The notes: generated from the sequence alone by a model not told the origin. Shown: positions 1 through 8,723, counted from the stretch's first letter. The stretch: 35,462 bases of DNA from Oscillospiraceae bacterium (GCA_017398105.1 JAFQHF010000011.1:1-35462), one strand, 5' to 3'. A program made the numbers and translations.

Positions 1-1
1 T

Positions 2-2809
2 GCGGATTTGGATTTGCGGGGCTGGGAACGGCGGATGTGGCACCAGTGGGATGGTTTCCGTTACAGCGGCAATGGCGGCATTCCCTTCCTGATGACATCT
101 CAGGGATATGGCCTGCTGCTGAATTCCTCCTGGGCCAGCCGCTTTGTGCTGGGTGATGGCAAAATCGCACCGAAAACCACCGATGTAACGCCTCCGGATC
201 CCTGGGGAGAGGAATCTTCCGGAGAAGACAATCCTTTGCGGGGAGCGATTGTGCTGGAGGGCGGCGATATGGATGTATTTATCATCCATGGATCGGATTA
301 TCCCTCTATTCTCCGGGGGTATGGAAGTTTGGTGGGCAGACCGCCTGTGATCCCCAAATGGGCACTGGGATATATGCAGAGCAAGTTTGGCTATAAGAAC
401 CAGGATGAAGCGCTGGAAGTGGCAAACGAAATGCGCCGCAGAGGGATTCCCGGCGATGTGCTGATCATCGATCTGGACTGGTTCCGGTATTTTGCCGATC
501 TGAACTGGATCAAGCCCTACTGGCCGGACCCAGAGGGAATGCTTCGGCAGCTGCGTTCCATGGGCTTCCGGGCTATGATCGTATCGGAACCCTTTGTGGA
601 TACCCGGAGTCAGAACTTTGCGGAGTTCAACGAAAAAGGATATCTCTATAACTGGGAGCCCACAGCGTTGAATTCTCCTGTGGATCTGACCCATTACGCG
701 GTGGACCAGACGGATCCTGCGGCACAGAAGCTTTGGTGGGAAAAGCTGAGAAAGCTCTTCGACCAGGGTATCCGTGGCTTCTGGTGCGATATGGGCGAAC
801 CTCAGAATCATCCCGAGGATACCAGAGATCTGTATTTGGGCTGTCGGGAAAAGGTTCATAATATCTACAGTGTTGCATGGAGCAAGGGTATCTATGAAAA
901 TCAACGCGCCTATACCGATGAACGGCCCTTTACGCTGTTCCGGACCATGTACGCAGGAATGCACCGCTACAGTGCCGCCAGCTGGTCCGGTGATGTGGAC
1001 TGTACCTGGGAAGTCCTGAAAGATCAGATCGTGGTAGGACAGCAGGTGAACATTTCCGGTCAGCCCTGGTGGGGTACCGATGTGGGCGGCTGTATGTATA
1101 TGGAGCGCTACGACCCGGAGCTGTTTGCCCGCTGGTTCCAGTGGGGGGCATTCTGTCCCATCTTCCGTACCCACGGTGTCCGCTACAACAATGAACCCTG
1201 GAGCTATGGGGAACATGTGGAAAATATCGTCAAAAAATATATCGATCTGCGCTATGCACTGATGCCCTACATCTATACCTGCGCCTATGAAACCTCCCAG
1301 GCTTTTGTACCTATGATGCGCCCCATGTTCTATGCCTTCCCGGAAGACAGCGTGGCGGCAAAGGAGCAATACCAATTCATGTTTGGTGACAGCATCCTGG
1401 TAGCTCCGGTTACGGAAAAAGGCGCGCGGACAAAGCGGGTCTGGCTGCCGGAGGGAATCTGGTACGACTTCAGTACCGGCGAAAAATACACCGGCGGCAA
1501 ATATGCGGAAGTCTTTGCCCCGCTGGACACACTGCCTCTGTTTGTCCGGGGCGGCAGCCTGATCCCCATGGCAGAAGAAATGCTGCACACCGATGCGCAG
1601 CGGCTGGACAAACTGATCCTGCACATTTATCCGGGCTGTGACGGCAGCTTTACCCTGTATGAAGATGACGGCTATACGTATGCCTACGAAAAGGGACAAT
1701 GCGCAAAGATCGGATTTGCCTATAAAGATGCAGAAAAGCTGCTGACCGTGTCTGCCGCAGAGGGCGGCTATGCCGGTATGCCCTGGGCCAGATCCTATGA
1801 GGTGGTGTACCACGATGCGGACAAGCCGGAAGCTGTTTTGGTCAACGGCGCAGCAGAAACCGCATGGAGCTATGATGCCCAGAGCAGATTGCTGAAAGTG
1901 ACACTGGAACAGATGCCTGTGAAGGAGTGTCTCGAAATTCAGCTGATTGCCGGTGAGGCAATGGAAACCGGTATTGCCTTACAGGAAGCTTCTTTGCGAT
2001 ATGACCTGGAGTATCTGCCGGAAATGGAAAACGCGCGGATGAGCTGCCTGATCCGCATTTTTGGGGGAAATGATGACAGGGTGTCGCTTACAATCCCTGT
2101 TGGCTGGATCTGTGTATCCCAAAAACAGGAAATCCTTGCCACCGGACAGACGGTCAGCAAATTTCTGCTGCAGATGGAAGGAAGAGAATTTACCTCCACA
2201 GGTACGGTAACACTGAAGTTGCGTCGGGGTGAGAAGCTGCTGTCGGAAACTGTGAATCTGCTCAGCGGCTGGGTCACCTGGTGGAAGCTGGCAGGTGCGT
2301 ACCGCTATGGCCCGGAGGGCTTTGATACCGAGTTTTTGCCGGAAAAGCAGCTTTGTATTGACGAAAAAAATCTGGAACCCGGTGTCCGGGTGGAGGATTT
2401 CAAGCGATTTGAGTGCTTCGGTTATGTGCCTGTGCAGCGCGTATTCAAGGAAGAAAAGAATGTCAGTGCTTCGGCAAACTGTACGCTCAACTGTGTTGAC
2501 CGTACCTGCTATGCCAGCTGTACGGCAACGCTTTCAGAGGACCGGGAATGTACCGTGAAGCTGATGGGCGAGGACAAGCTGAAGCTGTGGGTCAACGGGA
2601 AACTGCAGCTGGCTTCCGATTTGTGTCATGGCACGCCTCTTTACAGCCGAGTGAAACTGAAGGCTGGAAAAAACCGGATCTTTATCAAGTGCTCCCAGTT
2701 CCATAACCGGGAAGCGGAGGTGTGGAGCGAACGGGCCTGGGGATTCTACTTTACCATCGTGGACGAAAACCGAAAACCCATGGAAGATATTGTGTATTGC
2801 GCAGAATAA
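2..2809 (+). CDS. Glycoside hydrolase family 31 (alpha-glucosidase/alpha-xylosidase type), 5' end outside the window
   Basis: Retaining GH31 enzyme that would release alpha-linked glucose or xylose from oligosaccharides. The frame is open to the left edge, so the N-terminus lies outside; a TTG at position 8 is only the first possible in-window start. The GH31 nucleophile motif GFWCDMGEP is present with its Asp at bases 788-790, and the acid/base Asp of SWSGDVD is at 992-994. After the barrel and beta-domains typical of the family there is an extra C-terminal beta-rich module (about bases 2400-2800, with LWVNGK) resembling a PA14-like or carbohydrate-binding sandwich, which makes the protein longer than a minimal GH31. 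There is no signal peptide in what is visible. Family is certain; substrate (glucoside or xyloside) cannot be decided. Confidence 0.93.
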   Translation, partial: ADLDLRGWERRMWHQWDGFRYSGNGGIPFLMTSQGYGLLLNSSWASRFVLGDGKIAPKTTDVTPPDPWGEESSGEDNPLRGAIVLEGGDMDVFIIHGSDYPSILRGYGSLVGRPPVIPKWALGYMQSKFGYKNQDEALEVANEMRRRGIPGDVLIIDLDWFRYFADLNWIKPYWPDPEGMLRQLRSMGFRAMIVSEPFVDTRSQNFAEFNEKGYLYNWEPTALNSPVDLTHYAVDQTDPAAQKLWWEKLRKLFDQGIRGFWCDMGEPQNHPEDTRDLYLGCREKVHNIYSVAWSKGIYENQRAYTDERPFTLFRTMYAGMHRYSAASWSGDVDCTWEVLKDQIVVGQQVNISGQPWWGTDVGGCMYMERYDPELFARWFQWGAFCPIFRTHGVRYNNEPWSYGEHVENIVKKYIDLRYALMPYIYTCAYETSQAFVPMMRPMFYAFPEDSVAAKEQYQFMFGDSILVAPVTEKGARTKRVWLPEGIWYDFSTGEKYTGGKYAEVFAPLDTLPLFVRGGSLIPMAEEMLHTDAQRLDKLILHIYPGCDGSFTLYEDDGYTYAYEKGQCAKIGFAYKDAEKLLTVSAAEGGYAGMPWARSYEVVYHDADKPEAVLVNGAAETAWSYDAQSRLLKVTLEQMPVKECLEIQLIAGEAMETGIALQEASLRYDLEYLPEMENARMSCLIRIFGGNDDRVSLTIPVGWICVSQKQEILATGQTVSKFLLQMEGREFTSTGTVTLKLRRGEKLLSETVNLLSGWVTWWKLAGAYRYGPEGFDTEFLPEKQLCIDEKNLEPGVRVEDFKRFECFGYVPVQRVFKEEKNVSASANCTLNCVDRTCYASCTATLSEDRECTVKLMGEDKLKLWVNGKLQLASDLCHGTPLYSRVKLKAGKNRIFIKCSQFHNREAEVWSERAWGFYFTIVDENRKPMEDIVYCAE

Positions 2810-2923
2810 TGCCCAATTACAATGTGAAGTTAAAGCAGGGGAATCTGATACTCTGAAATCCTAAATACCGTTAGTAACACTTTCCCTTTCAAAAAGTCCC
2901 ATAAGAACACTCGCACCATAACA

Positions 2924-2970
2924 GATACCGCAACCGATACAATTGTGTTGGTTACGGTATCAGCTTTTTT
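2924..2970 (+). terminator. Rho-independent terminator after the GH31 gene
   Basis: GATACCGCAACC pairs with GGTTACGGTATC with one C/A mismatch, followed by AGC and six T on the plus strand. It lies about 115 bases beyond the GH31 stop. Confidence 0.7.
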
Positions 2971-3167
2971 ATACCATATTTGAAGAAAACAGGGTGCTTT
3001 TTCCAAACTTTGCAACGTATTTGTGGGGAGTGACTCCAGCATGTCGTGGTTTTAAGGTATGTCCGGAGTGCCTGGTCCCTACATTTTGTACGTTAATTTC
3101 GTTAACCAACCGCTGTTCGTTATGCGGCTGATAGTAAAAAAAAGCCGCCCAGACTTGTGCAGTTTAG
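2971..3167. other. Intergenic stretch with no recognisable gene
   Basis: Short frames on both strands here have no ribosome site, no recognisable motif and no family resemblance. I see nothing supportable in it. Confidence 0.5.
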
Positions 3168-3407
3168 CTACTTGCAAGCCGAGGGCAGCAGATGCAACAT
3201 CATGGACATGTCGCCGGGAAGATAAATATAGGTTGGTTCCACAGTTACCGCTTCGGATACGATCAGGCCGATACTGCCCTTGACGCGGGCAACGTAATGC
3301 TGCACCAGTTCGTCGGTGACATAGCACTTACTTGCCAGATTGGTGGATATCGGCGGCATAAATATATGGTTCTTTACCGTTTTTGTTCCGATCTGAATGG
3401 GCTCAAA
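3168..3407 (-). pseudogene. Decayed N-terminal fragment of an Old Yellow Enzyme-type NADH:flavin oxidoreductase
   Basis: Read on the minus strand, this gives FEPIQIGTKTVKN, then MPPISTNLASK, YVTDELVQHYVARVKGS and GLIVSEAVTVEPTYI. This is the recognisable beginning of the OYE barrel, corresponding to QPIQVGNLTLKNRVMFPPLTT in the intact gene just to its right. A TAA sits directly before the first Phe, so there is no usable start, and after about 60 residues the similarity fails and a stop follows. It is therefore a remnant, on the same strand as and downstream of its apparent relative. The family is inferred from the motif pattern only. Confidence 0.6.
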
Positions 3408-3512
3408 TTAATGGGTGTATTTGTTCATAGAATCGCCGGCTTTCTTTTGGGTATTGAGAAATTCATGTTCAGCGATTGTTTTGGGATCCGGAGACCGAAA
3501 CATCCATTGGAA

Positions 3513-3557
3513 AATCCCACAGTCACGCCTACTGACCAGAGGAGAGACTGTGGGATT
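3513..3557 (-). terminator. Terminator of the NADH:flavin oxidoreductase gene
   Basis: Perfect 12-base arms AATCCCACAGTC and GACTGTGGGATT with a 21-base loop lie 11 bases past the stop of the minus-strand reductase. On that strand the hairpin runs into TTTTCC, a short U-tract. Confidence 0.55.
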
Positions 3558-3567
3558 GCCTGGGTTC

Positions 3568-5580
3568 TCAGATTTCGTTTGCGGCCTTGTAGCCACTCCG
3601 AACAGCTTCCATAATACCGGCAGTGCGCTCACCGGAGCAATCGCCTGCATAGTAAACGGGGACAGTGACGCCTTCTGCATCCAGAACATTCTTCCTGGAG
3701 CCCACAGCCATGACCACCATATCACAGGGGATCGAGATTTCAGTTTCGCCCTGGATTGCCTTGACACAGCCTTCCTCAATGGCACTGACCTTGGTGCTGA
3801 CATACTGCTGAACATTGTGAGACGCGAAGTCTGCCAGAATGGTGGGCAGGATGGTGGAGGATTCGCCGTTTGCGATCTTGTCCATCATTTCAATGATAGA
3901 AACGGAGCAGCCCTTTTCCAGAAGGTATTCTGCGGTTTCGGTACCCACCAGACCGCCGCCGATGACGGCGCAGTGGCCCTTGACTTCGACTTTACCGGCC
4001 AGAACATCCCAGCTGGACACCACATTGTCACCGTCGGCACCGGGAATGGGGAGCTTCAGATCGTGTGCACCCACGGCCACGATGACGGCATCGGCTGCGT
4101 TCATGATGTCCTTGGTTGCCATAGTGTTCAGGTGGATGTTTACACCCAGGGCAGGCAGGAGACACTCGTAGTAGGCAACGGAGCGGAGAATCTCATCCTT
4201 TCTGGGAGGCACAGCAGCGATGTTGATCTGGCCGCCAAGAACGGCTTCCTTTTCATAGAGATCCACTTCGTAACCACGCAGAGCGGCAACTCTGGCGGCT
4301 TCCAGACCAGCCACACCGCCGCCAATGACAACGACCTTCTTCTGGCCGTCACCAGGCTTAATGAACATGGTAGCTTCCTCGCCGTTTTCCGCATTCAGGA
4401 CGCAGGTGATATAGCGGCGGTTCTGGATGGCGTCCACGCAGCCCTTGTTGCAGTTCATGCACAGGCGGACAGGCTCACCGGTTTCCGCCTTGATGGCAAT
4501 ATCGGGATCGCACACCAGACTGCGGCCATAGGCGATGATGTCAGCATCTCCGTCAGCGAGCAGCTTTTCGCCGTTTTCCACCGTCAGCACCTTACCCACG
4601 GTGGCAACAGGGATGGATACAGCAGCCTTCACAGCCCTGGTCACAGGCAGAATCCAGTTCTCCTCCCGGGTACCCATTGGGGGAATGGTGTCGGCCATGT
4701 TGCCGGTATGGTTGGCCTGGGCAACCTGGATCATGTGAACACCGGCCTTTTCCAGCAGCTTGGCGAATTCTACACCCTCTTCCAGATGCAGGCCGCCCTT
4801 ACCGCGATCGGACCCGTCGGGATTCTTGGTGATGATGGGCAGCTTGTACTCGATCATCAGACTGGGAGCGGCTTCCTTGATGGCAGCCACCACTTCCAGG
4901 GCATAACGGACACGGTTTTCAAAGCAGCCGCCGTATTCATCGGTACGGAAATTCATAAGACGGGAGCACAGGCTGCCCAGCAGACGGTCGCCGTGGACCT
5001 CGATTGCATCGATTCCTGCTTCCTGGGCCCGGCGGGATGCCTCGGCAATATATCCCTTGATCTGAGCTAGCTGAGCAGGCGTGACTTCCTGGATGAAGAA
5101 CTTCATGTCGTGGGCGATCTTACCGTGGGCCTGCTTTCCGTATTCCTGGGACTCTTTCATCTTGGCGCCGAAGGTGGCCATGTCGCCCTTTGCCTTGGCT
5201 TCCATGCCTTCCTTGGCCGACATCTGAGCCAGGCGGATCAGACGGCCTACTTCGGGAACGTCATACTCGGGGTGGAAGATCTGCAGGGCTACCTTGCAGT
5301 CATACTGATGCAAGGTATCTGCCAGACGCTTGAAGGCGGGAATCTGCCGGTCATCGCAGAGCTTGGGGGTGGGGGAAGCGGTCATAACAGGGGCAACGTC
5401 ACCGATGACCACATAGCCGGTGCCGCCTTTGGCCAGCCGCTCATAGAAGGCCAGGCTCCGCTCACCGATGGAGCCATCCCGCTCTTCGTAGCCGGTAGTC
5501 AGAGGCGGGAACATAACGCGGTTCTTGAGAGTCAGGTTACCCACCTGAATGGGCTGCAGCAGCAGAGAATCTTTGCTCAT
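3568..5580 (-). CDS. NADH:flavin oxidoreductase with 4Fe-4S cluster and pyridine nucleotide-disulfide reductase module (2,4-dienoyl-CoA reductase/BaiCD type)
   Basis: A 670-residue flavoenzyme with the three-part plan of 2,4-dienoyl-CoA reductase, trimethylamine dehydrogenase and the bile-acid enzymes BaiCD/BaiH. It would take hydride from NAD(P)H and reduce an activated C=C bond. An N-terminal FMN TIM barrel comes first (about residues 5-365, with RTDEYGG). A cluster-binding CxxCxxxCx11C at Cys 374, 377, 381 and 393 follows. Then come an FAD Rossmann motif GGGVAGLEAA (about 420) and an NAD(P) motif GGGLVGTETAE. The start is placed at the ATG at 5580, preceded by AAAGGGGAA; an upstream in-frame TTG at 5598 has no better site. 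It stands alone with its own promoter and terminator. The substrate cannot be read from sequence. Confidence 0.92.
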   Translation of the reverse strand: MSKDSLLLQPIQVGNLTLKNRVMFPPLTTGYEERDGSIGERSLAFYERLAKGGTGYVVIGDVAPVMTASPTPKLCDDRQIPAFKRLADTLHQYDCKVALQIFHPEYDVPEVGRLIRLAQMSAKEGMEAKAKGDMATFGAKMKESQEYGKQAHGKIAHDMKFFIQEVTPAQLAQIKGYIAEASRRAQEAGIDAIEVHGDRLLGSLCSRLMNFRTDEYGGCFENRVRYALEVVAAIKEAAPSLMIEYKLPIITKNPDGSDRGKGGLHLEEGVEFAKLLEKAGVHMIQVAQANHTGNMADTIPPMGTREENWILPVTRAVKAAVSIPVATVGKVLTVENGEKLLADGDADIIAYGRSLVCDPDIAIKAETGEPVRLCMNCNKGCVDAIQNRRYITCVLNAENGEEATMFIKPGDGQKKVVVIGGGVAGLEAARVAALRGYEVDLYEKEAVLGGQINIAAVPPRKDEILRSVAYYECLLPALGVNIHLNTMATKDIMNAADAVIVAVGAHDLKLPIPGADGDNVVSSWDVLAGKVEVKGHCAVIGGGLVGTETAEYLLEKGCSVSIIEMMDKIANGESSTILPTILADFASHNVQQYVSTKVSAIEEGCVKAIQGETEISIPCDMVVMAVGSRKNVLDAEGVTVPVYYAGDCSGERTAGIMEAVRSGYKAANEI

Positions 5581-5612
5581 GGATATTTCCCCTTTCAAAA
5601 TTAGTTTCTTAT

Positions 5613-5640
5613 ATCATACCATATTCTCACTTCTTTGCAA
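5613..5640 (-). promoter_or_regulatory. Sigma-A promoter of the flavin oxidoreductase gene
   Basis: On the minus strand, TTGCAA (5640-5635), a 16-base spacer and TATGAT (5618-5613) lie about 33 bases upstream of the start codon. Confidence 0.6.
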
Positions 5641-5892
5641 GCATATATGGTGGAAAAGGGCTATAAAAATGAATCTGGCGAATAATTTGGATGTGTTCGC
5701 AGTAGATGCAGGATCTATCTTCAGAGATACAACCGGGGGATCATTTTCCAGATTGCTGTTCAGGGTAATATCCTGTTTCCGAACGGCCAGAACCCTATGC
5801 CAGTGCCGTTTCCGAATGCTGCCAGCGATATCAGCACAGCTATCCATTTTCTGCTGACGCGCTGCTTCCACCTGTGTGCTCACTGTATCCGA
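5641..5892. other. Non-coding or degraded stretch upstream of the kinase remnant
   Basis: Open stretches on both strands are short, lack ribosome sites and resemble nothing I recognise. It may be the eroded 5' part of the histidine kinase remnant that follows, but I cannot show this. Confidence 0.35.
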
Positions 5893-6074
5893 TTCGGGGA
5901 TTTGACTGTTTCTATACATCCAGCGCAAATGCCAATCCCCAGGGCACGGGACAGGGACTGTTCATCGCGAACCAAACTGCCCAGCGGCACAACGCTGACA
6001 TTCGTATGGAAAAACTAACCGAATCCACCGTGGTATTCTGGAAATACGCCCCGGAAAACGGCATGACCAAATAA
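5893..6074 (+). pseudogene. Remnant of the C-terminal ATPase domain of a sensor histidine kinase
   Basis: The plus frame ending at the TAA at 6072-6074 reads FDCFYTSSANANPQGTGQGL, FIANQTAQRHNADIRMEKL and STVVFWKY. This matches the F-box and G-box end of HATPase_c domains, where FxRFYRS is followed by GTGLGLFIAK, an H-x-G-x-I-x-V strand and a T-V-x-F strand. No D-x-G-x-G box, N-box or phosphoacceptor His is readable upstream in this frame, so only about 60 residues survive. No response regulator lies nearby. Confidence 0.5.
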
Positions 6075-6079
6075 AAAAG

Positions 6080-6121
6080 AACCGTCCCGAATACACCTTT
6101 TCCAGGCACTTCAGGACGGTT
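6080..6121 (-). terminator. Terminator of the EamA transporter gene
   Basis: AACCGTCC pairs with GGACGGTT, with a further GAA/TTC pairing inside a C/A mismatch. On the minus strand it is followed by CTTTTTTATTT, directly after the transporter stop. A shorter T-run on the plus strand may also stop transcription from the left. Confidence 0.75.
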
Positions 6122-6130
6122 TTCATTTGG

Positions 6131-7177
6131 TTAGGCGTGGTTGTGGAAATGTTCCTCAGAGGCATCCTCTTCGTAGGAATGGTCGTGAAGAGCTTCATTC
6201 TCACCGTGAACGTGGGTGTGGGAGTGGCAATGCTCATGGGCATGAGCGTGTATCAAACTGCCATGCCGATGTTCGTGGGTGTGAACATGGGAATGTTCAT
6301 GGGTGTGCTGCAGTCCGATGGTATCTTTCACCATCAGAACAGTCGCAAAGATCATAATGATTAATCCCGCATAGAACTGAATACCGGGCCGCTCGTTCAG
6401 CAGCAGGATACCGAAAGCCACACCCAGGAAGGGCGCGATGGAGTAATACGCACTGGTTTTGGCGGCACCCAGATCCTTCTGAGCTTTGATGTAAAAGTTG
6501 ATGCTCAGACCGTAAGCCACAAAACCAAGCAGAAGCACTGCCCCGATCCAGAGGATGCCGGGGATCTTTTCTCCGATTACCAGAGCAATTGCAAGACTGC
6601 CCAAACCGGAGAAGGTGCCCTTGATGGTGGTGATCTGGACGGAGGACTTGGAGCTGAGCATCCGGGTGCAGTTATTTTCCAGACCCCAGCAGCAGGCGGC
6701 ACCCAGCACCAGCAGGGAACCGGTATTAAACTGGAAGCTGCCTTCGCCCTCAAAGCTCAGCGCAATGCTGGCGGCAGTAACCAGAAGGATTGCCAGCGTG
6801 AGCCGTTTGGACAGGGCCTCCCGGAATACGAAGAAGGCGATCATGGAGGTTGCCACGATTTCAAAATTGTTCAGAAGGGAAGCGTTGGCAGAGTTCGTCC
6901 GCTCAAGACCCAGCATCAGCAGAATGGGAGCAGAAATGTCCAGGACGATCATGCCGATGGTATAGGGCAGCTCGTTCCGGGTCAGGGGATCACCTTTTTC
7001 CTTTTCACCGCTGATCAGGCCGTAAAGAAACAGCCCCAGACCGGCGCCGAGATACAGAAATGCTGCCATCATGGAGGGTTCCACCTGCTTCAGCAGGATC
7101 TTTGACAATGGGATATTGATGGCATACAGAGCCGCTGCCAGAATGGCAAAGGCTGTTGCGGTATGCTTGGTTTTCAT
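6131..7177 (-). CDS. EamA/DMT-family transporter with a histidine-rich C-terminal tail
   Basis: A drug/metabolite-superfamily permease of 348 residues. The first 290 residues are hydrophobic, in the two five-helix EamA repeats expected of the family, with motifs such as AAALYAINIPLSKILL near the N-terminus. The last 58 residues are a hydrophilic tail holding 21 histidines, largely as alternating H-x-H, plus one Cys and a run of acidic residues. Such tails bind Zn, Ni, Co or Cu ions in other transporters. A link to metal handling is therefore suggested but not shown; ordinary EamA proteins lack it. The start ATG is preceded by AAGGAGG. It is divergent from a TetR-type gene, the usual arrangement for a regulated efflux permease, but that regulator is now truncated. 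Confidence 0.9.
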   Translation of the reverse strand: MKTKHTATAFAILAAALYAINIPLSKILLKQVEPSMMAAFLYLGAGLGLFLYGLISGEKEKGDPLTRNELPYTIGMIVLDISAPILLMLGLERTNSANASLLNNFEIVATSMIAFFVFREALSKRLTLAILLVTAASIALSFEGEGSFQFNTGSLLVLGAACCWGLENNCTRMLSSKSSVQITTIKGTFSGLGSLAIALVIGEKIPGILWIGAVLLLGFVAYGLSINFYIKAQKDLGAAKTSAYYSIAPFLGVAFGILLLNERPGIQFYAGLIIMIFATVLMVKDTIGLQHTHEHSHVHTHEHRHGSLIHAHAHEHCHSHTHVHGENEALHDHSYEEDASEEHFHNHA

Positions 7178-7223
7178 GGCGCCTCCTTGACTTATCTATA
7201 AAATTGCAGTACAGCAGATACGA

Positions 7224-7253
7224 TACAATACAAAATGTTCGATATCTATTGTA
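7224..7253. promoter_or_regulatory. Possible TetR-type operator dyad between eamA-like and tetR-like genes
   Basis: TACAATA and TATTGTA form a perfect 7-base dyad with a 16-base centre in the 159-base divergent region. Its place and symmetry fit a regulator site, but AT-rich dyads of this size arise by chance. Confidence 0.35.
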
Positions 7254-7336
7254 ATGGATTTCCATGAAAAGGCAAGCATCAGATTGGCCGGTTTGTGCGA
7301 TACCGGACAAATGCCGGAAAATGTACAGGAGGATAT

Positions 7337-7525
7337 ATGTTGGATCGACGTCAAAAGAAAACAAGAGCAGCTATTTTCAAAGCTTTACGGACGCTGATGG
7401 AGCAAAAGCAGTACAGCGTTATTACCGTGCAGGAGATCATTGACGAAGCCAATATTGGCCGCAGCACCTTCTATGCCCATTTCGAAACCAAGGACGCTCT
7501 GCTCCGTAGTCTGTGCAGCGAGATA
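7337..7525 (+). pseudogene. Truncated TetR-family regulator (DNA-binding domain only)
   Basis: The ATG at 7337 follows AGGAGG. The frame encodes a standard TetR N-terminus of about 62 residues: [15 protein letters not shown], a helix-turn-helix region with [19 protein letters not shown], then [14 protein letters not shown]. Near base 7520 the resemblance stops abruptly and the rest of the frame, to a stop at 7624, is an out-of-frame reading of a sugar symporter. The ligand-binding C-terminal domain (about 120 residues) is missing. It was probably the divergent regulator of the EamA transporter. Confidence 0.8.
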
Positions 7526-8544
7526 TCGGCATGGGTTCTCTGCTGGGCAATATGTCCAAGAATGATGCCGAGCGTGCAACCCTGTCTTCCGCCCGCGGCT
7601 TTGGCTCTACCTTTGCACAGCTGATCGGCGGCGCCCTGATTCCCGCCTGCCTGGCCAAGTTCGGCGACAATGCTGCCGGTTATGGCAAGACCTCCGTGGT
7701 CATCGCCATTGTTGGCTGCTTCATCATCTTCCTGCACTATGCACTGACCGAAGAGCGCAACAAGGGTGTCGTTGCTGTCGAGGAAAAGACCGCAGAAGAA
7801 AAGGAAGCCGAGAAAATCAAGGTCACCGATATCTTCAACATCATCACCAAGAACCGCGCTTTCCTGGCTCTGATCCTGCACTCCATCTCCATCTGCGGTG
7901 TCCAGGCTCTGGCACAGGGCGCTACTACCTACATGTATGCTGACGTTCTGGGCAACATCGGTCTGCAGGGCTACGCTTCCACGTTGTCCTCTGTGCTGAT
8001 GATCTGCATCCTGGTCGTGGCTCCCATTCTGACCAAGAAGTGGGATCTGGTTTCCATCATCCGTGTCTGCCTGCTGGGCGGCTTCGCTGTTCTGGCCTGC
8101 ACGCTGGCCTACACCCTGATGATCCCCGAAACCAATGCCTGGGTCTTCATCATTGCCAACTCTATCGGCTCCGGTCTGATCACCATGTCCGTCCAGATGC
8201 AGTTGGGTCTGGTGGCTGAGTCCATCGACTACAACGAGTACCTGACCGGCAAGCGTAACGAAGGTACCATCTACGGTTTCTTCTCCCTGTCCCGCCGTAT
8301 TGGCTCCACCATCGCCAACTCCGCTTCCGTTCTGATCATTGCCGGTATCGGCTATGACGCAGCTCTGACCGCAGCTGGCCTGCCTCAGGCTGATTCCACC
8401 ATCGCCGGTATCAAGCTGATGGTCATCGGCTTCCCCATGATCGCTGCTCTGTGCTCCTTCTGCTGCTTCACCTTCATCTGGAACATCAACTCTGATGTCC
8501 GGGCCAAGATGGCCGAGTGGAAGGCTGCAAAGGCCGCCAAGTAA
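7522..8544 (+). pseudogene. 5'-truncated GPH-family sugar:cation symporter (MelB-like)
   Basis: From [19 protein letters not shown] onward this is the C-terminal two thirds of a glycoside-pentoside-hexuronide:cation symporter: the [13 protein letters not shown] loop, successive membrane helices, and SIDYNEYLTGKRNEGTIYGF near the end. About 340 residues are present against some 450 in the family, so the first three or four helices are lost. There is no ribosome site; the frame (+1 phase) differs from that of the TetR fragment (+2 phase) running into it. Codon use is strongly biased to CTG, ATC, TTC and GCC, like a highly expressed gene and unlike its neighbours. Either a deletion or an assembly chimera joins the two genes. 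Confidence 0.82.
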
Positions 8545-8574
8545 TTTGCAACCATTTATCATTTCCCTTACATA

Positions 8575-8608
8575 TGTGTGAGGCGGCGATTTCCCGCCGC
8601 CTCACACA
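8575..8608 (+). terminator. Strong hairpin after the symporter fragment
   Basis: TGTGTGAGGCGGCG and CGCCGCCTCACACA form a perfect 14-base stem with a 6-base loop 30 bases past the stop. No U-tract follows on the plus strand, so termination is plausible rather than certain. Confidence 0.5.
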
Positions 8609-8622
8609 AAACTAAATGCCAG

Positions 8623-8723
8623 AGGCACCTATTAGCCGCCTGACCGAATTCTTTCTCCTTACCACTTATCACCAGATTCGGAAAAAACTTTTGCCATTGT
8701 TTGCAGGCGGCTAATAGATGCCT
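8623..8723. repeat. Nested inverted repeat, possible small structured element
   Basis: Arms of 20 bases (8623-8642 and 8704-8723) match at 19 positions; their shared core is CTATTAGCCGCCTG. Inside the 61-base centre a second stem, CCGAAT (8644-8649) with ATTCGG (8676-8681), forms a branched fold. TTTGTTTTG follows on the plus strand. No coding sequence overlaps. It could be a small mobile repeat, a structured RNA or a long-loop terminator. Confidence 0.55.

Noticed and set aside
3415..5070. A 551-codon plus-strand frame opposite the flavin oxidoreductase
   Set aside because: Antisense shadow of an unmistakable flavoenzyme; no ribosome site and no family features.
7471..8562. A 363-codon minus-strand frame opposite the sugar symporter
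   Set aside because: It is a mirror of a strongly codon-biased gene; composition (Gly, Asp, Gln, His) is typical of an antisense reading and nothing is recognisable.
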